Below, one piece after another: positions 10,236-23,940 of a stretch of DNA of 64,000 nt. A program made the position numbers and the translations under genes. Position 1 is the stretch's first letter. Each line of letters begins with the position of its first letter. The notes under the pieces are model-generated. The model saw only the letters and a list, made by a program, of their open reading frames with translations, was not told where the DNA came from and ran no database searches. The stretch covers positions 96,841 through 160,840 of the forward strand of contig VZRN01001184.1 in assembly GCA_013397935.1 (NCBI GenBank), read 5' to 3'. The DNA is from Dasyornis broadbenti (taxonomy: Eukaryota; Chordata; Aves; Passeriformes; Dasyornithidae).

Positions 10236-13200
10236 ATTTATTAATTTTGCAAAATGTTGTAGATGTCTTCAAGATTTAAGTCAATGTTTTAGATTAAGTC
10301 CCAGTGAATATCTTGCAAACACTGACCTGTATTGTGTAAACCACAATGTGTGCATTACAATGTTGATTGCAAGCAATACAGTTTCAAAAACACTTGCAAT
10401 ATGTTTTGATCATCTTTCATACTTTAAAACTAAACCCCCCTTTTTTTGGGAAATATTTGTATTAATTAGATGAGATTCAAATTGCCTACAAACTACCTAT
10501 CTTTAAAAAAACGGTCCTTTTACCTCTCTTCATGCACCAATATAGAATAAAAAGTAAAGAGAGAGAAAAGCATAAAAACATAAGACTTTCTTAATGAGAC
10601 TCATAACCATGAAGATAAATGATGGCAATACCACTTTTTGGCTCAATGGAAATAACAGTGTGTTTATTGTGGGGTTTTGTCTTATTTTTGATTAGGGGAT
10701 TATAAAATGGCTATCACCAAGGCAGAATTCAGGTCTAATGGGGTAGTATTGAATTAGATATGCAATTTCAGGCAAAAGAGAGAGAGTTTTCTCTCTGTCT
10801 GAACCTGGCTAGTGTTATTAGGATCTGTGGAGAATGAAGAAACATAGCAGAGACAGACAGGAGCCAAGCAGTAAATTGACCCACTCATCTCCCTTCTGGA
10901 ACTCTCCCAAAGAGCTTTTATTTTATGCAACAAACACCTCCATTGCTCACTTGAAGGTCAAGTGACTGATGATGTCTCACCACTTTCCAGCCCCTCAATG
11001 CTTAAGAATTTCCAAGTTACATTATCTGTTCCTTTTCCCTTCACATCATCAGCTTTTCTCTTTTAGCAGAAGTGGCCAGCAGAAAACTATGGCTACAAAT
11101 AAAAGTCTATAAAAGTCCATAGATACTCCATTCTTACAAATTTCAATCTAACACCGCAGGCAATAAATCAATGATTCACCCTTATGTAGAATCATTTATC
11201 AGCAATGTCAAAGTTCCCTGGCAACATTAGCCTCCTTTAAAGAGTAGTCTGAACCCTTAGGAACACTTTTGGGAGATTGCAAGGACAAGATTCATGGAGT
11301 TGACTTTACATGAAATAAAAAGCAAACTTGGATTCTCACTTTCTCTCATTCCTCTTTCAGAGTGACATGCACCACTCGAAGAACAGAAAGGGAACAACTT
11401 TCACATATTTTCGTTGGGAAAAAAAGTTTCTTTATGTACGTCTTCACAGGACAGCTAAGTAGCAGTCAGAACCATCATAGCTTTTGAGAGTCCTTGAGAA
11501 GTGGAAACAGATATCTGTGTGTAAATCGCCAAGATAATGCCTGGATCCAAAGTAAAACTAGAAGTCACAAACTCTTCTCTTTGGACAGTAGTTATATCCT
11601 ATTTGCCAGTTATCGTCTCCTATCACATGTTTTTTCTAATATAAAAAAGTGGCAGAGTATGATAAAAGGGAAGCATAGTTTTCAACCACCTGCTCTAAAG
11701 AGAGGAGTAAGACCTCTGAGGGTATTCTCATATATAAAGCTGATGTGTGGCACCTGTCTTCCAGGGACCACTGTAAAAACAGAGTACCAGCCACAGAGGA
11801 GGAGGGGTGGTTTACTGAAGGCCACACAAGAATCACAGCACTCATTCAAGGATAATGCAATGGGATTGCACTGCCTTCCACATTACATTACCACTGTGTT
11901 CACCAAAACATACAAATGTTCTAAGTGTTAAAGATACAAATTTATGAGAATTACAACTACATTAACACAGTAAGAGATCCCTAGACTCATAAATACTAAA
12001 TACCAATCATCATTGCTTTGCACATGTGCAAAATGAAAAGTTGCTTAAATAAGTGCCTCCTGTTAGTTATCTCTGACACTTTCAAATGAATAGCCATTTA
12101 TTTGCTGTAAGATAGCAAATATGAATGTTACAAAAAACTATCCCATATTCACGCTTCATAAATTTTACTTACTCATTGTAACTTATTAAATTTTCATAGA
12201 GTATTATCACTGTGGCACTATGAAAGCTAGGTTAGATTTGAATTATGATCAAAATACATACTCCATACAGCTACCTGTGATGCTCACAGTAAGTGGTCCA
12301 TTAACATCAGGCCAAGCTGATGGTGCTTCTGATTTTGCCATGTGAAGATACAGAAGTTGGTGATGACTCCCACGTAATGCAAGAGAAGAATTCAGAGAGG
12401 AGAAATACAAGGAGTATTTATTTTGCATATTTGTCTGTGCTCCCTTTTTCAGCAGTCATTCCTTCACAAATCATGTACCTCTAAAAGAGGACTCTGATAA
12501 AAAACACCTCCCTCCACCTTGTAATCTGAATTATCTGCATACCTAGCAGACAACACTGGGGGTGTGTTTGGCTGCCACAGCACAGATTCCCCTGCCTCTC
12601 CACCTCCCATCAACACTGCAATAGGTTAACTGATGCTGCCGTCTCTTAATCTTATTTAGTCTCTCACCTGCCTGCTTGCTATTCTGAGTTACGGGGTTAA
12701 ATGTATAACCTGTGTGTGTATGCTCTATGCAGTTTTAGAAACCTGGCCTGAATTTCTCATAATTCCTCCTTCAGCAATACTACAGGAAACGCACTTGGTC
12801 TTCCAGACAAGTCAGAAGAAATCAGCGAAGGATCAGTTTATGCAAAGGTATTTTGAGACGCTGCTAATATGAAAGAACTTACTAGAAGTCTAATGATTCT
12901 CTTATATATTCCAGAAAATAGAGTGTGGCTGTCTCAGAAAAGAAACATGATTTTTATTTTTTTAATTTTTTTTTAAAGATATGGTTGCAGAATTACCTGT
13001 CAGATATGCAAGGAGAGATTTCTGCTAGGAGAAACATGATGCAGATTCCACAGCAGAGAAAGACTTCATTCCAGCTGACACAGTGTAGCTCCTGCCAATG
13101 GATCATAAGGGTCCTGGGCTTAGAAACAATTGCAGCAAAATGCAATATATACATACTGTCCAGTGAATGAAGATAGAGGAATCTATACCTGCCCTTGTAT

Positions 13201-14798
13201 CAATCCTGCCTTTGATTGATCTGCATCTCAAAGTTGCCACTTCATGAATTTCACGATTAGGGTTTTAACTTCTTTGAATGTGCATTTAAGTTTCTTGCTG
13301 ATGTTGCTATAGAGGTTGTTCCTGTATTTTTCACTTGTGAACAAGATCTTTTGCACTTGATTCAGGTAAGGCGTCTTAGGGGTATGGGAAATTTTTCTGG
13401 GAGTGGGAATCAGCCTCATGGAAGTTGGAAGGGAACATATTTTCTGGTAGCATTGAGTTTGCATTTATACTATTGTGGCAAGACGACTTTTTGTGTTTTC
13501 ATGGTTCTTTTTCTCCTTTTTTCAAAATTTCCTTTTCCAGATGGTGCGTCAACACTATTGGTCTTAAGTGATCATCACTTTTGTCTCTTGACTGATATTT
13601 TTCAGGGCAATTTGAGCAAAGGTCTCACTGTGTACTTCCTGTATGAGAGTATAAAATTGTCCCAATAATTTTCTTTGTGCTTGTTTTCCTGGAAAAATTA
13701 CCTGCTTTGGGAGAGAGGCACACATCCTGAATATGATTCTGATTGAAATTTTCTAGATATTTGGATAAATCAGATGTTAGACTCCATTCCTTTGTCCATC
13801 TTGGCACACTTCCTTCTCTGTTGCGTATTTTTCCCAGAAAAAAAAGAAAAAGAGAATTTCAGATTTCTCCCCCACTTCTCTCATCCATCAGTCCAAATCC
13901 TAGCTTGTATATTAACTGCTTGGACCATTGTTTCTTGAGACCTGCTTCTTGAGATTGAATTACTTTTAGGATGATTTTTTGTTTAACATGAAGAGACAGG
14001 ATTCCTCCTGTCCAGTAGAAACATCAGTCTGGAAACTTCCTGTTTATATTATTAGAGCTAGGAACTGGAGTTATACTTTGAGCTCAAAGTAATCCATCTG
14101 CATTTGATTTATCAAGGTGCAAGTATTGTCATACCTCTGATAATATGCTAAAAAAGGACAGAGGAAGAAATAAAAAAACATTTTTGTTTGTTTAAATATG
14201 CACACACACACACACACTCTACACACATGCACATACACACACACACACACACGCAAACCTATCGTAGTAACAGAAGAGGAAGAAAGAAAAAATATTTTGG
14301 TGACACTTTGGCTCACCCTTCTAATTTACACAATTTTCAGTACCATATCACTTCCCTTCAATATAGAAAATAAACCACATTGCAATCTCTTGGAACAATG
14401 AAGACATAAACGAAGTTACAGCCACCCAAAAAAAGTTCTTTCAGCAAATATGTGTAAATTATTACCTTTTTACAGCTGACTAGCAAATTAAAAATATTTT
14501 TAGTTTTCATAAAGCTGGTAAAACTGACTTGCTTTGAGACACATGAAAGTTTTATTTTAATTTTGGACAAAATATTTGAATGGTTGATACAAATCCATTT
14601 TTTTTATCTGATGATCGAAATACTGTCGTTTTGACAAGATGTGTTTGCATTTTGAGGGATCGAGATTTAAACAGTTCACTAGATTTAAATTTTCTTTGTT
14701 ATATTCAGTCTGTAGTATTACCATTTGTTCTCAAGCCAAACAAGCCATTGACCTAGGAAATTGTGTTTAATGTTGGCTAAAAAGTAAATTTAATAGCA
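10236..14798. other. Unique AT-rich non-coding DNA
   Basis: No gene or interspersed repeat is recognised apart from the CA microsatellite at 14199-14252. A 145-codon frame at 11494-11931 is the longest outside repeats. Its translation is basic with scattered Cys and Ser and no domain, and I regard it as a chance ORF. T-rich runs occur at about 12951-12977. Confidence 0.55.
14199..14252. repeat. CA/TG dinucleotide microsatellite
   Basis: Two (CA)n blocks are separated by an imperfect segment (TCTACACACATGCACATA). Open frames read as His-Thr runs on one strand and Val-Cys runs on the other, which is an artefact of the repeat. Confidence 0.9.
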
Positions 14799-14882
14799 AC
14801 CATAAAATCATTATGATTGGAAGGAACTTCAAAGAGTCAGAGACTCCAATCTTCTGCTCAAAGCAGGGTCAGCTGGGAAGTC
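14799..14882 (-). mobile_element. Eroded CR1 LINE 3' fragment
   Basis: The order 'ataaaatcattatgattgg-aagga-act...cagagactccaat.ttctgctcaaagcagggtcagct' matches the reverse complement of a CR1 3' end, from the octamer tail through the 'ctgctcaaagcagggtcagc' block. Many substitutions indicate an old copy. Similarity may continue weakly toward 14980. Confidence 0.6.
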
Positions 14883-17800
14883 ACACCATTCTTTAACTAC
14901 TAATGATAGGGCACATTTATTTAAACATATTCTTCTCCAATATATCTCATTCCAGACCTTTGGTAATCTTTTTGCTAGCTAACAGAGGTGGCTTTTGGTC
15001 TTGGATCATCTGGCTGATTATTACAGTCACAATATCTGTCATGTCTAGGCTGAACTGAATTCACTTACTCTTCTTGAATATGCTTATGAAAAAGTGGATA
15101 AGAGAAAAGTAAAGACATGAAGAAGTGTTCACAAAGTCCACCACAATTGCCTCTCTCTACATCAAAACTGAAAAATGAGTAAGAATAACTACAGATGTTC
15201 TAAGAGGAGCATATTCCTCTGTGACTTCAGAAGGACTTTCTAAAATTCAGGTACTGTCCTGACACTCTTTTTTAAAAGGGGAAAAGGAGTGTTGGGCCAA
15301 AGGGCCTTTATTCATAATACCAAACTGAACACTCTCAGTCGTGAGATTTTCAGTCTCTTCTCATATCGAAATTGAAATATAAACTCTTTTAATTGCAAAG
15401 GGTACATTATACAGTGTTTTTCCCTGATTCTTGTGCCTGAAGCTTAATGGCATGCCATGAGACTTTCTGATTTTCATTTGAACTATGTACAACTTTCTGG
15501 TCTCCAGAGTTAAGAAAAGAGTTCCTGAAAACAAACAAGGCAGGCAGTTTACATGGGGAGAGATGGAAAAGAATGGATGAGCCACTCACTTTTATTTAAC
15601 CTAATGATTTTTAGGTGAATGATAAAACTTCTTTTGGGCTGACTCATGAATTTTGAAAGCTTGAAGTTAGCACTACTGATGCTGACATAAGTGTGTATCA
15701 CTGACTTTCCTGAGATAAATGGAAAGAGAAATGGAAATATACCATTTTAAGCCTCCTGCAATTTCAGTTAGGCATCCCTGCTAGAGTAATTCCTCCAGAT
15801 TTGTTTTTATAAACATATAAAGCTTTTAAAAAGTGTATTTTCAAATAATCTAATCATAGGGTTGTTATTTGCACACAGTAGCTCTTGAAATACTTACATG
15901 TAGTTAACAAGGTCTGCTGTATACTGGCTGTTCTTACACTTACTCTGTGTCAGGTGGTGTTGGAGCTACATGTCTCAGGGTGTAACTTTTGAGGGTTTTG
16001 TACTTCTGCCTGGCTCATGTACATTCTGCATCTTTCACACATTCTGAGGCAAAAATACCGTAAACATCTTAAAGACGCACTGCAATAGATTTCAAACTCA
16101 GCCCTTGAATTTTTCGTTTTCAGCTCCTTAGAAGTTTTTAAGGTACTATGTAACATATGCGTATATAAGCAAGACATAACTACAAAACATGCTCATATTT
16201 ATTGTAACAAATGCCTAACCCTTTCCATCATCTGGGATAACCTGCCACCATTCCTATGAAATTTTTATCTTCCTGCTATGAGGAAAAGTAATCAGTTTTT
16301 CTGATAGAAGGACTATTCCATGTTGAAAATTTACTGGATGTGAAATTTACAAAAAGAATCACTAAAAAATATAAATATCATAAGTAAGTTCTATTAATAC
16401 AGAGGAGTTGAACATAAAAAAAAAAGGAATAATCCCACCTAAGACCCAAGGCCCACTTCATACATTACCCATTTTTTCAGCATAGTCAGGAGCAAATAAT
16501 CTATCAAGGACATATAGATACACTAAATATAGAGTAAACTTCCTTCTGACATATCGTACTAGGTTCTAGTTGTGAGCAGCTTAAGGAGTTTTCCGTATTA
16601 AAAAACCATGAATCATTCTCCTAAGAAAACCTTTCTTCTTCACTATTTCATATTCATCATGGGCCTTTTTATAAACGCAGAAAGCACTCAAAAATCCCAG
16701 AGGTGAGCCAAACAACCCTACTGACCATCCTAATTAGGTCTTTAGAAAACTGGATTCCACTGCCTTGATTTTCTTCATTTACTGGTTATGAAGCTATGGT
16801 GTTAATTTTTTAAGGACTGCTTTGGGAATTACATTTAAATATACTGCTTTTACAGAAAGTTTCTCATTATGTTCTTTTTTCTGGTGGTACTTTTGACTTG
16901 CCTGATCATTTCTTGCAATTGAAGAGGGTAGACTATTAGTCATGAGAGATAAACAATGCAGTAAATTTGTTGGGTGCTATTTGATTTGGAATCTACAGTG
17001 AGGTGATCCTGTTAAGCACGTGGTTAGTCAAGGGCGACAATTTAAACAAGATTATAAGGCTAAACTCTTCTTGATCAAGAGAGAAATAGAAACACTGCAC
17101 TTGCTTGTTCTCACAGCCTAGGGCTTTGTATTAGATTAATTCCTAACAGAAGGTGGGCAAGTTCGGAAGTTTAACTTGGAAGTTAACTCTTAAATGACAT
17201 CTGTTGTCCGTAGGTTTTGAAACCTCCGTCTAAGCTGTAATGCTGTCTGAGAGAAGACCAGGACAACACCCTTTCTCCTAGTTCCTAGGAGTGTCTGCAT
17301 CATGGTCGTACACTTACCACAGTGTCAGCTTTTGTAAAGCTTTACATCATGAAGATGAAAGAATTTTTTTTCCATTTTTGTATCCATATCTGGCACTTCT
17401 TCTCCTTTACTCCTGGCAGACCGGCAGACTGATATCTTATGTGGCTAACTGGTAGCCTTCTTTCATCCTACAGGCATGCTCATGTCTCAAGAAGAGAAGA
17501 AAAAGTCACATATCTACCACTCATTCACCACTATAAACCAAATGGCTGACTGAGCAAGAGCAGACCTGAATTCTAAAATGAAACCCCACACAAACCTCAT
17601 CTCTGATGCCCTAAGTCACCAGAAGGATACAGGCATGACTTGGTTATAGAATTATTGGTCTGCTTTCAGCGCCTGCTCTGGTGCTGAGCTGGGGAACTGG
17701 AGCCTGTACCAAGGATAAGACATTATTATGGCCACTGGACTTTGATGTGTTGTGTTTCTGCTTTCTGGCCTCACAATGAGTGTGGCAATGATGCTCCATT

Positions 17801-18854
17801 CCATAAGAAGGAACTGCAGAGGAAGCTGCTCTGAGACACCTTTGTCTGATGCTCTGGCTAATCTGGAAAGTAGGAATTACAAAGGTTGCTCTTGGTTACA
17901 TTTGTGGCCCCACTTCTGTACTGCCCTTGTGCTTAGAAACATCTCTGACTACAGACATGATATTCACAAGAAAGCAGAACTCCAGAATGAATTTATTATT
18001 AGATTGTCATATTTGCAAAGAAAAAAAAAAATTTTATTTGCTAGGTAGTGTGCAAAATATTTATTTGGGAGGAGGGGTTTGTTGCAGTTATGGTGGTATT
18101 TTGTGGTTTTTACAGTGTACATAATTTTGAACACCACTCAAACTTCATTTATCATTTTTTCATTTTTATTGTAATGATTAATTTTAGGGGAAAGCCACAA
18201 AGTAAAGCAAAAGGAAAAAAAAATATTAGATTAGGTTCTGTTTTACAAGGAGTTTCTTCTCTGGCCAGATGAGATTGATGGACCTGCCTGTGGTTCATGT
18301 ATTACTCTCCCTAGCTAACCAGAAATGAAACGTAATGTGTCTCAACTTGTACTTTATTGGTTTTAATTTGTCAGCTATCTTTGGATAGGACAGAGAATCA
18401 ATGTCTTTCTGTCAGACTCTACCTTTTATTTTATGGCGGTGAACCCTAACTAGTTTAGTCTTTGATGCAACACTTCACATTAAATACTTGGTCAACAGAT
18501 GAGAACACGTCTTCTGGGCCTAAAGAACAAATGACAGACAGAGGGTAATTAAAGGTTTTAGGTGGATCTTAAATCATTACTGAGACAGAAGTACTGTTAT
18601 GCTAGAATTTTGAACAGTAAAGAAAAAGTATAAATACTAATATAACAAATCTTCTTTCTTGAAAATCCACAAATAGCAGATGGCTAGGGAACTTCAGCAA
18701 ACTTATATTCTTAAATCCTGTGGCTTTCTGCTGGTTTTGCCTGTAGGTTCACAGTGAAGGGTTGAATACACACAAGCATACAGAAACATAGATACACAAA
18801 TTTGCATACAGCAAACATTTATACACAGTGAAAGCTGTGATCCTTGCAAGCCTG
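14883..18854. other. Unique AT-rich non-coding DNA
   Basis: Nothing identifiable by eye. All open frames are under 100 codons and lack motifs. Short poly-A runs occur near 16420 and 18020. Confidence 0.55.
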
Positions 18855-18932
18855 AGAATAAGAGAATTGTTAAGGCTGGAAAAGACTCAACAGACCTTCC
18901 AAGATGGTAAGTCAACAACTACCACCAAATCT
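18855..18932 (-). mobile_element. Eroded CR1 LINE 3' fragment
   Basis: 'gagaattgttaaggctggaaaagactcaacagaccttccaag' followed by 'caacaactaccaccaaat' resembles the minus-strand 3' end of the CR1 subfamily with a 'ggttggaaaagacc...catcaagtccaac' signature. It is heavily mutated and lacks a clear octamer tail. Confidence 0.5.
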
Positions 18933-19089
18933 CTTCTTTGTGTTTAGGGCTGGGCCGAAAAAGAAAAGTGTCTTCTATGTACATAGTATGCTGAGAACAG
19001 TTGAAGAGAACTAGGATAATAGAAATGAAGTAAGGGAGAATATGAATAGGACCTTAAAGGAACTTGCAAAAGCAGATTTTTTTTTTTTT

Positions 19090-19137
19090 NNNNNNNNNNN
19101 NNNNNNNNNNNNNNNNNNNNNNNNNNNNNNNNNNNNN
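19090..19137. other. Assembly gap (48 N) after a poly-T run
   Basis: The N run follows a homopolymer T tract of at least 11 bases. This is consistent with an assembly break or masked uncertainty at a homopolymer. True length is unknown. Confidence 0.95.
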
Positions 19138-19394
19138 TAGTTCCTCGTGAGAAGCAGCAATGCCAAAGGGAAGAACAATTAAATGGAGGCTAGCGCTGAG
19201 TGCCAAAGAAGTAATTTCTAAGGGCTTTTCTTTTTTTCATTAAGCATAAGAGAAAGATTTAAATGATACAACCCTTGGGCTCATGAGCTTGGCAAACCCT
19301 CTTAATTTTTCTGTAAAGACAGTCTTGCTTTGCCAAATAGATTTCACTGAGTTTTCATAGCTCTTTCTAGAGAGCTCTTGTCTCTCTAGACTAG

Positions 19395-19447
19395 AAACCA
19401 TAAATTAAACCAAAATAATAAAGATATAAACCATAAATTTAACCAAA
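19395..19447. repeat. Short tandem duplication, 33-bp period
   Basis: A 20-bp block, aaaccataaattaaaccaaa, at 19395-19414 recurs at 19428-19447 with one mismatch. The period is 33 bp with a diverged 13-bp spacer. Confidence 0.7.
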
Positions 19448-22400
19448 GCAGGAGTAGTAGAAATCACAAATAAAACTCACACTGAAGGCTCGTTGACAGA
19501 GGAATTCTTATACAAATAAGTAATGGAGTTTCTGTTTTCCTGTTTGCATCATTAATTTGTAATAAAACATGAATTAGGAACAGTTTTCTAATAGTGCCTT
19601 CCCCTCTGTTTTGCAATATGAGACTTATTAGAGAATGTAATCTGTCAAATGCTTTCCTTTTAAAGATCTGCTGCTTCTGGTTTGCACTTGAAGTGAGAGC
19701 TATTTGTGAAGAACTGCTGTGCAGTCTAGATGCAAACTGTTATTTTTGTGTACAATGATTTTTCCCCCTGCTGTCCTATTCCATTTAACAAGGCAGTGCC
19801 TTGTCTTTTAGATTTACAGAATAAAGGTGTGATGAGAACAGACAAGTTGAACATACCAGAAGAGTCCACAGGTGAAGGAACAGGGGTCAGTAGTATCAAA
19901 AATGAGACTTCATTACTCTGACAACCCAAAGAGAGGTTTGCAATTGTTTTGCTGTTGTGTTTAGGCAGTAGAATGGAGAAGGAAACTCCATTTGCATTAT
20001 CCAAAGAAAGGACACAAACCCAATGGCTGAAACTTTCTGTCATTGTGCAGTGACTGAACTCTGAAACTGAGGAGGTCAGCAAGAGCTTCTCGGCTGTTTT
20101 TTTTCCATTGCCCAGTCAAACCACACTATGAGCGGTATGATAAGTTCAGTAAAAATGGCCTTCACACTGTTCAAGGTGAAACTACCAACGCCATCATTAT
20201 TATCTCTTTTCTGCCTTCCTTATTATGATACTACATCATTAATCCTCTCCCCAAAGCTTTCAAAAGCAGACTGGAGCATGTTGCATCAGGCATTCTGTGG
20301 TGCATGGTGTGTCTGAATGCTGTTCGCCATTCTCTGCTTCCTTGTGACTAGCACTTTATCTCAAGATTCCTATTGCAAGCATCCTTTCTGGCCCTCCAAA
20401 AGTAATCAGAAAGATTTGTCCACTCCCATTAGACCTGCATGGAGGGAAATAACAGCATTAGAGGTCAATTACCTGGGGAAAGAGGAATGGAATCAAAAAG
20501 TGCTGGTTTCATTAGTGTCTTCTTATAAAAAGAGAGAGGTTACTATCTAAAATTGTTAATACAGAAATAGACAAGGAATGATGCCATACATCAAATGGTA
20601 TTGCTTACAACTATGTAGGAACAGTGCTGCTAATAAAATAAACTTGAATAAAATCCTTTTATGAGTTATTCAGATAAAAAGGCCAGATTCACTGAAGCTT
20701 AAAAAATAAGACAGAGTAAAAGGCTTTTCTAAGAAAAGGAGATTGAGAATGATGCCTTACTTGTCTTCGCAAGACAGCAGAGCAATGACTTGATATGGAA
20801 AGTGTTTCATCTGGAACAGATCTTTTTCAGAAAAGCAAAGGCTTTTAATTGTACTGTAGAGTCTATCTAGTGAAAAGCAAGAAAGTTCAAGAGACTGTGC
20901 CCACACTAAAAAGTAACTTATAGGAAGAAAAATTATGAAAGGAATTTAAAGAAAATTTTAAAAAGTAAATTGTTCTCTATTCAGGCTGCTCTTCTCAAAA
21001 CGGAAGGCTCATAATTATTTTTTTCCTTCATATTAATTACCATCCAGATTAATTTAAATTGTGCTGCTTAGCTATTAGCATCAGTGTGATGGACCCTTAT
21101 GTGCTGCAAAGCCGCTGGTGGTGCTCTCTCTGCTCCTGTCTCTAGAAATCCCTGTGCAATGCTATGAGTTCCCGAGAGCTACAATTATTTGCACCCATCT
21201 GCACAGGAAACTCATCTTGGTCTCTGCTCTGGGTACCTTACAAAGAGTTAAATTTTCCAAAGAAAAACAGTGAGATTATTAAAACACTTTCTTATAGAAA
21301 TTATTCAAAAAAAGTGAGACCTATTGTAAAATATAAGGATTAATTTATTAATCAGAGCTTTCTGAACTCTCACATTAAGCAGCTTTGTTATGCTAATTCC
21401 CTTATAAATGAATAATGGACTTATTCTCCCATTATTGCCTATCATTTTAAAAGACCCATTTAGAAAATGAAGATGTCCTTTTCACTTGAAAATTATTATG
21501 TATTTTATAGCACAAGTTTATTAAATTGAATATTTGCTCCCTATACCCTTCTGCTCCCTCCTGCCCTGCTTGTATTCGTCAGTCAACGTTCAAATCAAAC
21601 ACAGCCATAACCATTTGTCACAGAGATACATAGCGTGTAGAAAGAAAGCACAATGGAGACAATGGGCTTTGAGAACAGAAGTCCAGATCTACAAAGCTAT
21701 TTACTTCTGACATATCTGCAGATGTAGCTTTAGTTCCTAGACATTTAAAATTCTGTTGTGAATAATGACATAAAAGAAGAAAGCCAAGATGGTGCAGCTA
21801 TAGAAAGCCAGTAAGTTAAGTCACAACATAGAATTTATATTGAAAAGAAAAAAGTATCTTTACTAGAAAAGCTTCTTTTTGCTGCACACTTTCCACGTTT
21901 TGGAGAGTTCATCTGCTCTTGATTGCGTATGTATGCACTGTCATTCAGGTTCAAACCTATCCAGCAGTTAAATTTACATTGTCAGGTCTCTTACAGTGGA
22001 GTTCTAGTGCTTTCTGGGGAAAGGTCCAAGCTAGGTTGCTGCCTTAATATGTGTTTTCACTTGTGCACTATGCAGGGATTGGAGGGAAAGGAGGTAGGGA
22101 ATAGGGTGAAGGGGCTGAACATACTGCAAACAGCTGGCAAGTAGACACACAGGCATAATTGTGTCCTAAGCACACAAGACAGATTCCTTTTGGGACAATC
22201 TGCACCCTTGGCTAAGGAACACAAGGTCCCTTGGTCCCAGCTCACATCTAATATGACTTCTGGAGGAAAACGCCTTGGCACTTACCATTTACTACATCCC
22301 AGAACAGCCTAGCCCATTCATCTTTTTCTTCCACTCTTATGGACAAATCACAGCTTTAGGCCAAAATGGCCTGAACTCCTAAAGGTTCTATGACATCACC

Positions 22401-22735
22401 TGTGGCAAGGACAGAATGGATTTGTGCGCAGCCTAAACTGAAGCTGAGTTCAGGCTGCCTGTAATGCAAATACCAGTAATGGCATCTTCTCTGGAATTTG
22501 GAACTCAGGAAAGTATTACCAGTTACATATGGCCAAACAAATATGTGGCTACAAAGCACTGTGGATGAAATCAGGAGATTTGACTTCCTTAGACTGATTT
22601 TGGAAGACAAAGAGGTCTGTCAGAATGGACATTTTCTTGTATATTCCCTATCTGTAAAGTAAAAATAACATTTGGGGTTTTTTCCCATTCACAGGCAGGG
22701 CTGTAAATTCTTATGAAGAAGAGGTACTTCTGATC

Positions 22736-23940
22736 AGAGAACCAGATAATCACTTGGGTTGGAAAGGACCTTAAAGAGCATCTTGTTCCAATCCCCCTGC
22801 CATGGGCAGAGGCACCTTCCAGTAGACCAGGTTGCTCAGAGCCCCATCCAACCTGGCCTTGAACAATTCTGTACAACTTGTTCCAGTGCTTCACTACTCT
22901 CACAATAAATAATTTCTTCCAAATAGCTAAGCTAAACCTACTTTCTTTCAGTTTTAGCCGTTCCCTCCTGTCCTGTCATGAAATGCTCTTGTAAATAGTT
23001 TCTGTCCATCTTCCTTGTAGGGTCTCTCCAGGTACTGGAAGGCTGCAATTAGGTCACCCCAAAGCCTTCTCTTCCCTAGGGTGAACCATCCAAATTCTCC
23101 CAGATTTCCTCATAGGAGAGGTGCTCCATCCGTCTAATCATCTTGGTGGCCCTTCTCTGGACTTGCTCCAACAGGTTGATGTCATTCTTGTGCTAGAGGG
23201 ACCCCAGAGTTAGATGCAGGAATACAGGGGGAGTCTCACCAGAGAGGAGTGGAGGGGCGGAATCATCTCCCTCACCCTGCTGCCCAGATTGGTTTTGATG
23301 CAGTCCAGGACATGTTTGGCTTTCTGGGCTGCAAACACACACTGCTGGATCATGTCTAGCCTTTCATACACCAGCACCCCCAAGTCTTTCTCAGCAGGGT
23401 TGCTCTTGGTCTGTTTATCCCCCAGCCTTTACTGATACTGGGAGCTGCCCTGGCCCAGGTGCAGGACCTTGCACTTGGTCTTATTAAACCTCATGAGACT
23501 CCCATGGGTCCACTTCTCGAGCTTGTCCAGGTCCATCTGGATGGCATCCCATCCTTCAGGTGTGTCAGCTGGACAACTCAGCTTACTGTCATCTGCAAAT
23601 TTGCTGAGGGTGCACTTGACCCTCCATCTATGTGATTAATGATGTTAAATAATACTGGTCCCAACATGGATCCCTGAGGGACACCACTTGTCTCTGGTGT
23701 CCATTGCAACTCTGTTGATCGTTACACTCTGGGTGTGACCATCCAACCAAATTCCTTATCAATCTAACTGCCCATCCATCAAATCCATCTCTCTCCAATG
23801 CAGAGAGAAGAATGTTGTGGGGGACTGTGTCAAAGGCTTTACAGAAGTCCAGACAAAGGACATTTGCAGCGTTTCCCTTGTCCACTGATGTAGTCACTCC
23901 ATCGTAAAAGGCCACTGGGTTGGTCAGTTAAGACTTGCCC
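22736..23940 (-). mobile_element. CR1 LINE, 5'-truncated, about 1.2 kb
   Basis: This is the longest CR1 copy in the window. On the minus strand it runs from inside the reverse-transcriptase domain (near 23940) to the 3' UTR and a decayed octamer tail (near 22738). The 3' part carries the standard CR1 order: 'cagaagaagggcc' type block, 'ccttccagtacctgg', 'tggaacaagttg', 'aaggccaggttggatggggc', 'gcagggggattggaac' and 'ctttaaggtcc'. The 5' end is abrupt, as in LINE copies truncated during target-primed reverse transcription. Frameshifts and stops interrupt the coding part, so it is not mobile. It is more complete than the other CR1 pieces here. Confidence 0.9.
23580..23915 (-). pseudogene. CR1 reverse-transcriptase (ORF2) remnant
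   Basis: A broken piece of the RT palm of a CR1-type non-LTR retrotransposon, which normally copies element RNA at the nicked target site. An open frame of 95 codons starting at 23915 contains LDFCKAFDTVPHNILL at residues 22-37. This is the motif-A region with its Asp, in a variant of the usual LDFSKAFDTV box. The FADD catalytic box (motif C) is also readable, within SKFADDSK at 23582-23605, with FADD itself at 23588-23599. It lies in a different reading frame from motif A, so at least one frameshift separates them. Further stops follow downstream, and the N-terminal endonuclease region is absent. It is a dead remnant. Confidence 0.85.

Larger units (their letters stand above)
18933..22735. 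other. Unique AT-rich non-coding DNA with one assembly gap
   Basis: No gene seen. It contains the N run at 19090-19137 and a 33-bp tandem duplication at 19395-19447. Frames of up to 118 codons (19726-20082, minus) have no recognisable motif. The stretch 21030-21240 has longer non-repetitive mixed-composition sequence, but I cannot show that it is conserved. Confidence 0.5.

Noticed and set aside
11494..11931. 145-codon plus-strand ORF in unique sequence
   Set aside because: No domain, low-quality composition and no nearby promoter or splice context. This length is expected occasionally by chance in 64 kb across six frames.
13418..13442. 'catggaagttggaagggaac' resembling a minus-strand CR1 tail
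   Set aside because: Neither the octamers before it nor the 'cttaaagatcatc' block after it are present. Likely coincidence.
14188..14401. His/Thr-rich and Val/Cys-rich ORFs
   Set aside because: They are translations of the CA/TG microsatellite, not genes.
19048..19070. 'aggaccttaaaggaac' resembling a CR1 3' block
   Set aside because: An isolated short match with no octamer tail or neighbouring CR1 blocks.
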